From assembly GCA_046050465.1 (NCBI GenBank), contig JBJOPS010000011.1:1-64000 (forward strand): a DNA stretch of 64,000 nt, read 5' to 3'. This document shows positions 41,374-48,826 of the stretch, piece by piece. The stretch's first letter is position 1, and each line of letters starts with the position of its first letter. The notes under the pieces are model-generated. The model did not search any database. It saw only the letters and a list, made by a program, of their open reading frames with translations, and was not told where the DNA came from. The stretch is from Egaibacter sp046050465. GTDB lineage: Bacteria > Pseudomonadota > Gammaproteobacteria > Burkholderiales > Burkholderiaceae_C. A program made the translations under genes and the position numbers.

Positions 41374-42735
41374 ATGGCACGCGAAGGTAATCTGTCAGCT
41401 CCCACCCGCCACCCCATCGACTGGAAAGGCCCGGACTACTACAACGAAGAAGCCACCTTTCACGAGATGGAGCGCATCTTCGACATCTGCCATGGCTGTC
41501 GCCGCTGCGTGAGCCTGTGCGGCTCGTTCCCCACGCTGTTTGACCTGGTGGACGAGAGCAAGACGATGGAGGTCGATGGTGTTGACAAAAAGGATTACTG
41601 GAAAGTGGTGGACCAGTGTTACCTGTGTGACCTGTGCTACATGACCAAGTGCCCCTACGTGCCGCCGCACGAGTTCAACCTGGACTTTCCGCACACCATG
41701 CTTCGCGCCAAGGCCATCAAGTTCAAAAAGGGCGATGTGGGTTTCGGCGAGAAGCTGCTGGCGTCTACAGATGTGCATGGCTCATTGGCGGGCATTCCCA
41801 TCGTGGTGCAGGCCGTGAATGCCGTTAACAAAACCGCGGCGGCCCGTAGCGTCATGGAATCGACCCTGGGTGTGGACAAGGATGCCTGGCTGCCTGCGCT
41901 GGCCACTAAAAAATTCCGCTCGGGCACGCCCAAAGCCAAGGCCACCGTGGTGAAGGATGGTGAGAAGACGCCGGGCAAGGTGGCCATTTTCTCGACCTGC
42001 TACATCAACTACAACGAGCCCGGCATCGGGCTGGATTTGCTCAAGGTGCTGGATCACAACGACGTGCCTTATGTCATTGTGGACAAGGAAAAATGTTGTG
42101 GCATGCCCAAGCTGGAGCTGGGCGATCTGGAGTCGGTTAATGCCAGCAAAGAGGCCAACATGCCGGTGCTGGCCCGCTACGCGAAAGAGGGGTATGCCAT
42201 TCTCGCGGCTGTGCCCAGCTGCGCGCTGATGTTCAAGCAGGAAATCCCGCTGATGTATCCAGATGAGACTGATGTGCAGTTGGTCAAGGAATCCATGTGG
42301 GATCCGTTTGAGTACATGATGCAACGCAAGCGCGATGGTTTGCTGAAGGTTGATTTTCCGGTAGCCCTGGGCAAAATCAGTTACCAGATTCCCTGCCATG
42401 GCCGGGTCCAAAACATTGGCAAAAAAACCGAAGAAATGCTCAAGATGGTGCCCGGTACCAGTGTGCACACGCATGAGCGCTGCTCGGGTCACGCGGGTAC
42501 CTTCGGTGTGAAGAAGGCCACGCACCAGCAGGCCATGAAAATTGGCAAACCCCTGTTCAAGGCCATGGCCAACCACAAGGACGGTGGCCTGCCCGACGTG
42601 ATCAGCAGTGACTGCCCGCTGGGCGGGCACCATATAGCGCAAGGCTTTGAGATGAACGACCTGGCAAATGGACAAGGGTTGCCGCCGCAAAAACACCCGC
42701 TGACACTGATCCGAGAGGCTTACGGATTGAAGTAA
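41374..42735 (+). CDS. Fe-S oxidoreductase with two CCG domains (GlpC/HdrD-like)
   Basis: A 453-residue protein. Two ferredoxin-type cluster motifs are near the N-terminus: CHGCRRCVSLC (about residues 39-49) and CYLCDLCYMTKCP (about 81-93). Two cysteine-rich CCG domains follow, one with STCYINYNEPG and KCCGMPKLELGD, the other with IPCHGRVQNIG and ERCSGHAGTFG, in which Ser replaces one Cys. The architecture is that of GlpC, LutA/E and heterodisulfide reductase D subunits, which carry electrons between quinones or thiols and partners. Position between rubrerythrin and DUF3501 suggests it donates electrons to rubrerythrin. This is inference. Confidence 0.85.
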   Translation: MAREGNLSAPTRHPIDWKGPDYYNEEATFHEMERIFDICHGCRRCVSLCGSFPTLFDLVDESKTMEVDGVDKKDYWKVVDQCYLCDLCYMTKCPYVPPHEFNLDFPHTMLRAKAIKFKKGDVGFGEKLLASTDVHGSLAGIPIVVQAVNAVNKTAAARSVMESTLGVDKDAWLPALATKKFRSGTPKAKATVVKDGEKTPGKVAIFSTCYINYNEPGIGLDLLKVLDHNDVPYVIVDKEKCCGMPKLELGDLESVNASKEANMPVLARYAKEGYAILAAVPSCALMFKQEIPLMYPDETDVQLVKESMWDPFEYMMQRKRDGLLKVDFPVALGKISYQIPCHGRVQNIGKKTEEMLKMVPGTSVHTHERCSGHAGTFGVKKATHQQAMKIGKPLFKAMANHKDGGLPDVISSDCPLGGHHIAQGFEMNDLANGQGLPPQKHPLTLIREAYGLK

Positions 42736-42762
42736 GCCGCATCATCTGAAATAGAGAACATC

Positions 42763-43353
42763 ATGCAAACCACCGGACACATCACCATCGAGAGCCTCAT
42801 GTCGCTTGAGGCCTACAGTAAATACCGCAAGGAGCACAAGCCCTTCATCATTGCGCACCGCAAGCTGCGCAGTGTTGGCCTGGGTGAACACATCAACCTG
42901 CAGTTTGAGAGCGAGACCACCATTCGCTACCAGATTCAGGAGATGTTGCGCATCGAGAAAATCTTTGAAGAAGAGGGCATTCAGCAGGAGCTGGATGCCT
43001 ACGTGCCGCTGATGCCCGACGGCAGCAACTGGAAGGCCACCATGCTGCTGGAATACCCCGACGTGAACGAGCGCAAGCGTGAGCTGGCTCGCCTGATTGG
43101 CGTGGAAGACCACATGTTCGTTGAGGTGGAAGGGCACAACCGCGTGTACGCCATTGCTGACGAAGATCTGGAGCGGGAGAACGACGAGAAAACCTCTGCT
43201 GTTCACTTTGTGCGGTTCGAGCTGACGCCTGCCATGTGCGCCGCTGTGAAAGCGGGTGCCAGCGTCAAGCTGGGTTGTGACCACACCAACTACCCGGCGC
43301 ACACCACGATTGCACCGGAGACGCTGGCTTCATTTGCAGGCGACCTGAGATAG
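42763..43353 (+). CDS. DUF3501 family protein
   Basis: A 196-residue soluble protein matching DUF3501: SLEAYSKYRKEHKPFIIAHRK, ETTIRYQIQEMLRIEKIFEE, IQQELDAYVPLMPDGSNWKAT and VHFVRFELTPAMCAAVKAG. No catalytic residues are established for the family. It starts 27 bp after the Fe-S oxidoreductase stop, in a three-gene unit with rubrerythrin. The repeated linkage of these three families in other proteobacteria, as I recall it, implies a common oxidative-stress function. Confidence 0.85.
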   Translation: MQTTGHITIESLMSLEAYSKYRKEHKPFIIAHRKLRSVGLGEHINLQFESETTIRYQIQEMLRIEKIFEEEGIQQELDAYVPLMPDGSNWKATMLLEYPDVNERKRELARLIGVEDHMFVEVEGHNRVYAIADEDLERENDEKTSAVHFVRFELTPAMCAAVKAGASVKLGCDHTNYPAHTTIAPETLASFAGDLR

Positions 43354-43441
43354 GGCGGCATCAGAGCGAACGCGCGCGCTTTCACGATAATGAAGGCTTC
43401 CTCGCGAAGCCTTTCTTGTTCCGCTCCATTTCATGGCTGCC

Positions 43442-44227
43442 ATGCTGTTTCTTCTTTCTCCTGCCAAATCGCTTGACTATGAAACACCCCTGGGGGAGGT
43501 GCCGCACACGCTGCCGCTGTTCGTCAAACAATCCACACAGCTCATCAAGCTGCTGCGGCAACAATCGGTGCAGGACATTTCAGAACTGATGGATTTGAGC
43601 GAGGCCCTGTCCACACTGAATGTGAAGCGCTACAAGGCATGGCGGCCGAAGTTCACTGCAGACAACGCGAAGCAGGCCGTGCTGGCCTTTGATGGCGACG
43701 TGTATGGCGGGCTGGATGCCAAAACACTCAAGACCAGAGACCTGGCCTGGGCGCAGGACCATGTACGCATCCTGAGTGGCCTGTACGGTGTATTGCGTCC
43801 GCTGGACTGGATGCAACCCTACCGGCTGGAGATGGGCACGCGGCTGGCCAACCCGGGTGGCAGCAACCTGTACAGGTTCTGGGGTTCGCAGATTTCGGAA
43901 TTCCTGAATCAGGAGCTGGCCGCTGACAAAACGCACAAAACGCACAAAACGCCGGTGGTGGTCAATCTGGCGTCACAGGAGTATTTCAAGGCGGTTGATC
44001 TCAAGGTGCTCAAGGCCCGCGTAGTGGAGTGTGTATTTGAAGAATACAAAAACGGACAGTACAAGGTTATCAGCTTCATGGCCAAACGCGCGCGTGGCCT
44101 GATGGCGCGATACGCGGTGACGCACCACATCACCACCGTGGAAAAGCTCAGGGCGTTCGATCTGGAAGGTTACGCATTCGCACCGGTGGTGTCGCACGCA
44201 GATCGACTGGTGTTTCGTCGAAAGTAG
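43442..44227 (+). CDS. yaaA: Peroxide stress protein YaaA
   Basis: A 261-residue protein of the YaaA (DUF328) family, which in E. coli lowers free intracellular iron during hydrogen peroxide stress and has a DNA-binding fold. It starts MLFLLSPAKSLDYETPLGEV and contains RILSGLYGVLRPLDWMQPYRLEMG and VISFMAKRARGLMARY. ATG 43442 matches the family start; ATG 43433 is 3 codons upstream. A 9-bp unit repeated about three times (43926-43951) encodes KTHKTHKT. The final codons VFRRK-stop form a perfect inverted repeat with the facing integrase remnant. Confidence 0.92.
   Translation: MLFLLSPAKSLDYETPLGEVPHTLPLFVKQSTQLIKLLRQQSVQDISELMDLSEALSTLNVKRYKAWRPKFTADNAKQAVLAFDGDVYGGLDAKTLKTRDLAWAQDHVRILSGLYGVLRPLDWMQPYRLEMGTRLANPGGSNLYRFWGSQISEFLNQELAADKTHKTHKTPVVVNLASQEYFKAVDLKVLKARVVECVFEEYKNGQYKVISFMAKRARGLMARYAVTHHITTVEKLRAFDLEGYAFAPVVSHADRLVFRRK
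43926..43951 (+). repeat. 9-bp tandem repeat within yaaA
   Basis: The unit AAAACGCAC occurs twice in full and a third time as AAAACGCCG, encoding K-T-H repeats. Because the unit is a multiple of three, copy-number change would keep the frame. Confidence 0.6.
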
Positions 44228-44245
44228 CCTTTTCGACGAAACACC
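44209..44245. repeat. Perfect 14-bp inverted repeat spanning the yaaA stop codon
   Basis: GGTGTTTCGTCGAA (44209-44222) is repeated in inverse orientation at 44232-44245. The left arm encodes the YaaA end VFRR and the right arm, on the minus strand, encodes VFRR of the integrase stub. The TAG stop of yaaA sits in the 9-bp loop. No T-run follows on either strand. Confidence 0.8.
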
Positions 44246-44286
44246 GCTTGATACTGGTAGTCGCCACGTTTTCGGATCACAGACAT
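44224..44286 (-). pseudogene. Phage-type tyrosine integrase, N-terminal remnant
   Basis: From ATG 44286 the minus strand reads MSVIRKRGDYQYQAVFRRKGY, the start of many tyrosine integrases of genomic islands (IRKRG-YQ-Q..VRRKG). After 21 codons the sequence runs into the yaaA stop and the rest of the gene is absent. It lies on the same strand and just downstream of the 3' end of tRNA-Val, the standard place for an island integrase. It is therefore the scar of an excised or deleted element. Confidence 0.65.
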
Positions 44287-44365
44287 GAACACCTCTTGAA
44301 GTTGAGTGTGTCAAATTTGTGCCAAAAACCCTTTCTGCGATACTCTGCAACTTATGAGCCAAATA

Positions 44366-44402
44366 AAAAATCCTTCTAAATCAGAGACTTAGAAGGATTT
44401 TT
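44366..44402 (-). terminator. Rho-independent terminator after tRNA-Val
   Basis: Perfect 14-bp stem AAAAATCCTTCTAA / TTAGAAGGATTTTT with a 9-nt loop, A/T runs on both sides. It directly follows the tRNA-Val 3' end on the minus strand and could also stop transcription coming from yaaA. Confidence 0.88.
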
Positions 44403-44404
44403 AT

Positions 44405-44479
44405 TGGTGGGCAGTGCAAGTTTCGAACTTGCGACCCCTGCAGTGTGAATGCAGTGCTCTACCCCTGAGCTAACCGCCC
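44405..44479 (-). tRNA. tRNA-Val (anticodon CAC)
   Basis: On the minus strand the acceptor GGGCGGT pairs with ACTGCCC (one G-U), the D arm is GCTC-AGGGGTA-GAGC, and the anticodon arm CTGCA-TTCACAC-TGCAG gives anticodon CAC. The T arm is TGCAAG-TTCGAAA-CTTGCA and CCA is encoded at 44405-44407. It decodes GUG. An integrase stub lies downstream, so the 3' end is a probable former attachment site. Confidence 0.96.
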
Positions 44480-44517
44480 TGAATCTGTTTCAGGAAAGCC
44501 CCGGATTATGCCACAGG

Positions 44518-45219
44518 TCAGGCAGCCACCCGCCAGATTGTCTTGCCGCCGCTGGCTTTGTCCAGTTGGGTCAGCACGTCGTCATGGGCGGCCACTTCGC
44601 TCTCATTGGCAACCAATACAGGCAGGTCAAACCGGCTGAAATCCACCCGGCTGGCGGCGCCCACTGCCTGTTCGTGGTTGTCCGAATCCATCAGAAGGGC
44701 GTCCTGCCCTCGTGTCATGTTGATGTACACATCGGCCAGCAACTCGGCATCCAGCAAGGCACCGTGCAGTGTGCGGCCAGAATTGTCCACACCCAGGCGG
44801 TCGCACAGGGCGTCCAGCCCATTGCGCTTGCCGGGGTACATCTCCTTGGCCATCACCAGCGTATCGGTCACGCTGGCCACAAACTGCCTGAAGTTGTCAC
44901 GCCCCGCCAGCGAGAGTTCCTTGTTCAGAAACCCGACGTCAAACGCTGCGTTGTGAATGATGATTTCAGCGCCGCCCAGATAGGCCAGCAATTCGTCGGC
45001 CACGGCGTCAAATTTCGGTTTGTCGCGCAGAAACTCGGTGGTAATGCCATGCACCTTCAGCGCCTCTTCATGGCTGTCGCGCCCCGGATTCAGGTAGAAA
45101 TGCAGGTTGTTGCCAGTGAGCTTGCGGTTGACCAGCTCGACGCAGCCGATCTCGATGATGCGGTCACCCTGATCAGGGGAGAGGCCGGTGGTTTCGGTGT
45201 CCAGAAAAATTTGACGCAT
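44518..45219 (-). CDS. dnaQ: DNA polymerase III epsilon subunit (3'-5' proofreading exonuclease)
   Basis: A 233-residue proofreading subunit with DEDD nuclease motifs: ExoI FLDTETTGLSPDQGDRIIEIG, ExoII IHNAAFDVGFLNKEL and ExoIII LHGALLDAELLADVYINMT with the conserved His-x4-Asp. The C-terminal tail would bind the alpha subunit. It follows fdx by 17 bp at the end of the isc operon on the minus strand, an arrangement common in Burkholderiales. Confidence 0.93.
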   Translation of the reverse strand: MRQIFLDTETTGLSPDQGDRIIEIGCVELVNRKLTGNNLHFYLNPGRDSHEEALKVHGITTEFLRDKPKFDAVADELLAYLGGAEIIIHNAAFDVGFLNKELSLAGRDNFRQFVASVTDTLVMAKEMYPGKRNGLDALCDRLGVDNSGRTLHGALLDAELLADVYINMTRGQDALLMDSDNHEQAVGAASRVDFSRFDLPVLVANESEVAAHDDVLTQLDKASGGKTIWRVAA

Positions 45220-45236
45220 GGCAATCTGCTGAAGGG

Positions 45237-45575
45237 CTAATGATTTTCTTTGGCGTGGTTGATGGAGTATTTGGGGATTTCCACCGTCACATTTTGCTGC
45301 GCCAGAAAAGCCTGGCAGCTCAGGCGTGAATTCGGCTCCAGACCCCAGGCGCGATCCAGCAGGTCTTCTTCATTCTCATCCAGCTCGTTGAGCGAAGCAA
45401 AACCTTCGCGCACGATCACGTGGCAGGTGGTGCAGGCGCAACTCATGTCACAGGCGTGCTCGATGTTGATGTGGTTGTCCAGCAATGCCTCACAGATGGA
45501 GGTACCCGCTGGCGCCGACACCTCGGCACCTTGAGGGCAATACTCCGGGTGCGGCAGGATCTTGATGATGGGCAT
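45237..45575 (-). CDS. fdx: ISC-type [2Fe-2S] ferredoxin
   Basis: A 112-residue adrenodoxin-like ferredoxin that supplies electrons to Fe-S cluster assembly on IscU. The cluster motif is ACDMSCACTTCHVIV near residues 41-55, with the fourth cysteine in SRLSCQAF. It lies downstream of hscA in the standard isc order. Confidence 0.95.
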   Translation of the reverse strand: MPIIKILPHPEYCPQGAEVSAPAGTSICEALLDNHINIEHACDMSCACTTCHVIVREGFASLNELDENEEDLLDRAWGLEPNSRLSCQAFLAQQNVTVEIPKYSINHAKENH

Positions 45576-45599
45576 GTTGGTTTCTCTGTCTGAAAGAGC

Positions 45600-47465
45600 T
45601 CAGACGGTTGCTATGTTTTTTCCAGCCAGCGCTTGCTGGATACCCTTGTTCATCCGCATCGCTGCAAAGCCTTCGGTGCCATTGGCCAGTGCTTTGGTGG
45701 CAGCTTCGACCGCCGCCGCATCGTCACTGGCACGTGCGTCGATGAGGGCCTGTATCAGCGCCTCAATCCCCTTGCGCTCTGGCGGAGAAAGCAGGTCTCC
45801 ATCGGCGTCCAGTGCACTTCGAGTGGCCAGCACCATACGGTCAGCGTCCACCCGTGCTTCCACCAGCGCACGGGCGCGCATGTCGTCCTGAGCCGTGGCA
45901 AAACTCTCCTGCAACATTCTGGCGATCTGGTCATCACCCAGTCCATAGGACGGTTTGACGTCAATCCGGGCCTCCACCCCGCTCACCTGCTCTTTGGCTG
46001 CAACACTCAGCAGGCCATCGGCATCGACGGTGAAGGTCACGCGAATGCGTGCGGCGCCAGCTGCCATCGGCGGAATGCCGCGCAGCTCAAACCGCGCCAG
46101 GCTGCGGCAATCGGCCACCAGATCTCGCTCGCCCTGCACCACATGCAAGGCCAGGGCCGTCTGACCATCCTGGTAGGTGGTGAAGTCCTGCGCCATGGCG
46201 GTAGGAATAGTCTGGTTGCGCGGCACAATGCGCTCCACCAGGCCACCCATGGTTTCGATGCCCAGCGACAGCGGAATGACGTCCAGCAGCAGCAAATTAC
46301 CCGCGGCATTGTTGCCTGCCAGCTGGTTGGCCTGAATGGCGGCGCCCAGCGCCACCACTTCGTCAGGGTTGAGGTTGGTCAAGGGCTCACGCCCAAACAA
46401 TTGCGCCACGGCCTCGCGGATCTGCGGCATGCGTGTGGAGCCGCCCACCATGACCACGCCCTGGACTTCATCCGCCGTCAGCTGGGCGTCGCGCAGAGCC
46501 TTGCGGGCCGCCTGAACCGTGCGCAGTGTCAACCCGGACGTCAGCGCCTCAAACTGGGCATTTGTAACGTCAAATACGACCTCAGCCCCCGCCACCATTG
46601 CGCGAAACGCTATCATTTCAGAAGCAGACAGTGCTTCCTTGCAGGCGCGGGCAGCCACCTTGACCGATGCCTTGTCCTGCGCACTGAGGGCCAGTGCACC
46701 GGCCTGAGCCACTGCCCAGTCGGCCAGCGCCTGGTCGTAATCGTCACCACCGAGGGCCGAGTCGCCACCAGTGGCAATCACTTCAAACACACCCTGCGTC
46801 AGCCGCAGGATCGAGATGTCAAAGGTACCGCCGCCCAGGTCATAAATGGCGTAAACGCCCTCACTGGCGTTGTCCAGCCCATAGGCGATGGCGGCGGCGG
46901 TGGGTTCGTTGATCAGGCGCAGCACGTTGATGCCCGCCAGTTTGGCCGCGTCTTTGGTGGCTTGCCGTTGGGCATCATCAAAGTAGGCGGGCACCGTGAT
47001 CACGGCACCAAACAGGTCATCGTTGAAGGTGTCCTCCGCCCGGTAGCGCAGTGTGGCCAGAATCTCGGCGCTGACCTCGACGGGCGACTTTTCACCCGCG
47101 ATGGTCTGCAGCCCCAACATGCCGGAGCCATTACCAGCATCAACAAAGCGATAGGGCAGCTTCTCGCGGTCTTTCACGTCATTCAGGCCGCGGCCCATGA
47201 ACCGTTTGACCGAGACAATCGTGTTCTCCGGGTCTTGCGCCACCACGGCTCGGGCATCCCACCCAATCTGGCGGCCACCATCACCCAGGTAACGCACCAC
47301 AGACGGCAGCAACACGCGGCCCTGATCGTCCGGCAGGCACTCGGCTACGCCATGACGCACGGCCGCCACCAGTGAATGGGTGGTACCCAGATCGATACCC
47401 ACCGCAACCCGTCGTTCATGCGGGTTCGGGCTTTGACCGGGTTCAGATATTTGAAGAAGCGCCAT
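45600..47465 (-). CDS. hscA: Fe-S assembly chaperone HscA (Hsp70 family)
   Basis: A 621-residue Hsp70-class ATPase that, with HscB, releases clusters from IscU by binding its LPPVK motif. The ATPase domain has GIDLGTTHSLVAA, AVITVPAYFDDAQRQAT, IYDLGGGTFDISIL and VVMVGGSTRMPQIREAV. The substrate domain contains LLLDVIPLSLGIETMGG and NQTIPTAM. Length matches family members (about 616-620). A possible degenerate copy of the dispersed repeat lies at 46609-46652. Confidence 0.96.
   Translation of the reverse strand: MALLQISEPGQSPNPHERRVAVGIDLGTTHSLVAAVRHGVAECLPDDQGRVLLPSVVRYLGDGGRQIGWDARAVVAQDPENTIVSVKRFMGRGLNDVKDREKLPYRFVDAGNGSGMLGLQTIAGEKSPVEVSAEILATLRYRAEDTFNDDLFGAVITVPAYFDDAQRQATKDAAKLAGINVLRLINEPTAAAIAYGLDNASEGVYAIYDLGGGTFDISILRLTQGVFEVIATGGDSALGGDDYDQALADWAVAQAGALALSAQDKASVKVAARACKEALSASEMIAFRAMVAGAEVVFDVTNAQFEALTSGLTLRTVQAARKALRDAQLTADEVQGVVMVGGSTRMPQIREAVAQLFGREPLTNLNPDEVVALGAAIQANQLAGNNAAGNLLLLDVIPLSLGIETMGGLVERIVPRNQTIPTAMAQDFTTYQDGQTALALHVVQGERDLVADCRSLARFELRGIPPMAAGAARIRVTFTVDADGLLSVAAKEQVSGVEARIDVKPSYGLGDDQIARMLQESFATAQDDMRARALVEARVDADRMVLATRSALDADGDLLSPPERKGIEALIQALIDARASDDAAAVEAATKALANGTEGFAAMRMNKGIQQALAGKNIATV
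46609..46652 (-). repeat. Possible degenerate dispersed repeat within hscA (antisense)
   Basis: On the minus strand it ends TGCTTCTGAAATGATAGC, like the 3' end of the other copies, but the GCCCT start and TGCG core are weak. The HscA protein is not visibly lengthened here, so this may be chance resemblance. Confidence 0.3.
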
Positions 47466-47470
47466 GTTCT

Positions 47471-48004
47471 CTATTGTCCCTTGCCGGCCAGTTCCATTTC
47501 ATCGATGCGGTCTTGCAGGTCTCTGGCGAATTTGTCGATGAACATCATCGCCCGCACCTGGGCCACGGCCTGCGGATAATCATGCTGGACATCCAGCAAA
47601 TGCTCACATTGTTGTAGCGCCTCACGCTTGGCAGACGAGGCCTGGGCGCTGATTTCATTCAAATCATCAACACTTTTTGCATCATCCAGCGCCTCCCGCC
47701 AGACCATCTGTTGCATCAAGAATGCCGATGGCATGGCCGTGTTGTTTTCGGCGTTGACCGGGGCGCCATGGCGCTCGCACAGGTAGGTGGCGCGTTTCAG
47801 GGGGTCTTTGAGCCGCTGATAGGCCTCGTTGATACGGACCGACCACTGCATGGCCAGGCGTTGCGCAGTGGCGCCCTGCGCCATGAATTTGTCAGGATGG
47901 GCCTCACCTTGCAGGTCTTTCCAGCGGGCGTCCAGCACCGCCCTGTCCTGTGCAAATTGCTCAGGAACGGCAAACAGTTCGAAATCGCTGGATTGGAGAT
48001 TCAC
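47471..48004 (-). CDS. hscB: Fe-S assembly co-chaperone HscB (J-domain)
   Basis: A 177-residue co-chaperone that delivers IscU to HscA and stimulates its ATPase. The N-terminal J-domain has the HPD motif in GEAHPDKFMAQG near residue 37, preceded by FELFAVPEQFAQDRAVLDARW. The C-terminal three-helix bundle (LMQQMVWREALDDA) binds IscU. It overlaps iscA by 4 bp (ATGA) and precedes hscA by 5 bp. Confidence 0.95.
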   Translation of the reverse strand: MNLQSSDFELFAVPEQFAQDRAVLDARWKDLQGEAHPDKFMAQGATAQRLAMQWSVRINEAYQRLKDPLKRATYLCERHGAPVNAENNTAMPSAFLMQQMVWREALDDAKSVDDLNEISAQASSAKREALQQCEHLLDVQHDYPQAVAQVRAMMFIDKFARDLQDRIDEMELAGKGQ

Positions 48005-48324
48005 ACGCGGAACGACTCACCGCATCCGCACTTGTCCCGCTCATTCGGATTGTTGAACCTGAAACCTTCGTTCAGGCCTTCGCGAACAAAATCAAGCTGC
48101 GTGCCGTCGAGATAAGCCAGGCTCTTGGGGTCCACCACCAGTTTGACACCGTGTCCTTCAAACAGGGCGTCTTCGGCCGCGAACTCATCCACATATTCAA
48201 TCGTGTACGCGAGCCCCGAGCAGCCGGTGGTCTTGACACCCAGGCGCACGCCCACCCCTTTGCCACGTTTGGCAAGGTAGCGGTTCACGTGCCGGGCGGC
48301 AGCTTCAGTCAGAGAAACGGACAT
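48001..48324 (-). CDS. iscA: Iron-sulfur cluster assembly protein IscA
   Basis: A 107-residue A-type carrier that accepts clusters from IscU and passes them to apo-proteins. The three conserved cysteines are in TTGCSGLAYTIEYVD and the C-terminal CGCGESF. Its start is 1 bp after the iscU stop, and its stop overlaps hscB. Confidence 0.96.
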   Translation of the reverse strand: MSVSLTEAAARHVNRYLAKRGKGVGVRLGVKTTGCSGLAYTIEYVDEFAAEDALFEGHGVKLVVDPKSLAYLDGTQLDFVREGLNEGFRFNNPNERDKCGCGESFRV

Positions 48325-48325
48325 G

Positions 48326-48724
48326 TCAGTGGGTCTGGGGAGCCAGGTGCTTTTTCTTGTAGTCGTCCACCGCCGCCTTGATCGCGTCTTCAGCCAGGAT
48401 GGAGCAGTGAATTTTGACCGGTGGCAAAGCCAGCTCTTCGGCGATTTGGCTGTTTTTCAGCGCCGCCGCTTCATCCAGCGTCTTGCCCTTGACCCATTCG
48501 GTCACGAGTGAGCTGGACGCAATGGCCGAGCCGCAGCCGTAGGTCTTGAAGCGCGCGTCTTCAATCACGCCAGTCACCGGGTTGACCTTGATTTGCAGCT
48601 TCATCACGTCGCCACAAGCCGGTGCACCGACCATGCCGGTGCCCACGGTGTCGTCGCCTTTTTCAAAGCTGCCGACGTTGCGGGGGTTTTCGTAGTGATC
48701 AACGACTTTTTCTGAATATGCCAT
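48326..48724 (-). CDS. iscU: Fe-S cluster scaffold protein IscU
   Basis: A 132-residue scaffold on which [2Fe-2S] clusters are built. It begins MAYSEKVVDHYENPRNVGSF. Cluster ligands are the Cys in GAPACGDVMKLQI, the Cys in YGCGSAIASSS and the Cys in KIHCSILAEDAI. LPPVK, the HscA-binding motif, is at about residues 99-103. ATG 48724 is used rather than an upstream in-frame codon. A 102-bp gap with a GC-rich inverted segment separates it from iscS. Confidence 0.96.
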   Translation of the reverse strand: MAYSEKVVDHYENPRNVGSFEKGDDTVGTGMVGAPACGDVMKLQIKVNPVTGVIEDARFKTYGCGSAIASSSLVTEWVKGKTLDEAAALKNSQIAEELALPPVKIHCSILAEDAIKAAVDDYKKKHLAPQTH

Positions 48725-48826
48725 TTTGTTTCCTTTCTTCATTTCAGGAATGCCACACAACCGGCTTTGCCGGCTGCTGGCGCCCCCTAGAGGGGAAGCG
48801 GTGCTAGCCGCCCAGGGGAGGCCTCT

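Noticed and set aside
43926..43951. CRISPR-like array
   Set aside because: Units are 9 bp, contiguous and in frame within yaaA; there are no spacers. No CRISPR repeat was seen anywhere in the window.
44209..44245. Terminator for yaaA
   Set aside because: The stem is perfect but contains the yaaA stop codon and has no T-run on either side. A proper terminator lies at 44366-44402.
45633..47375. 580-codon open frame on the plus strand
   Set aside because: Antisense to hscA, a clear Hsp70; no domain is visible in the antisense product.
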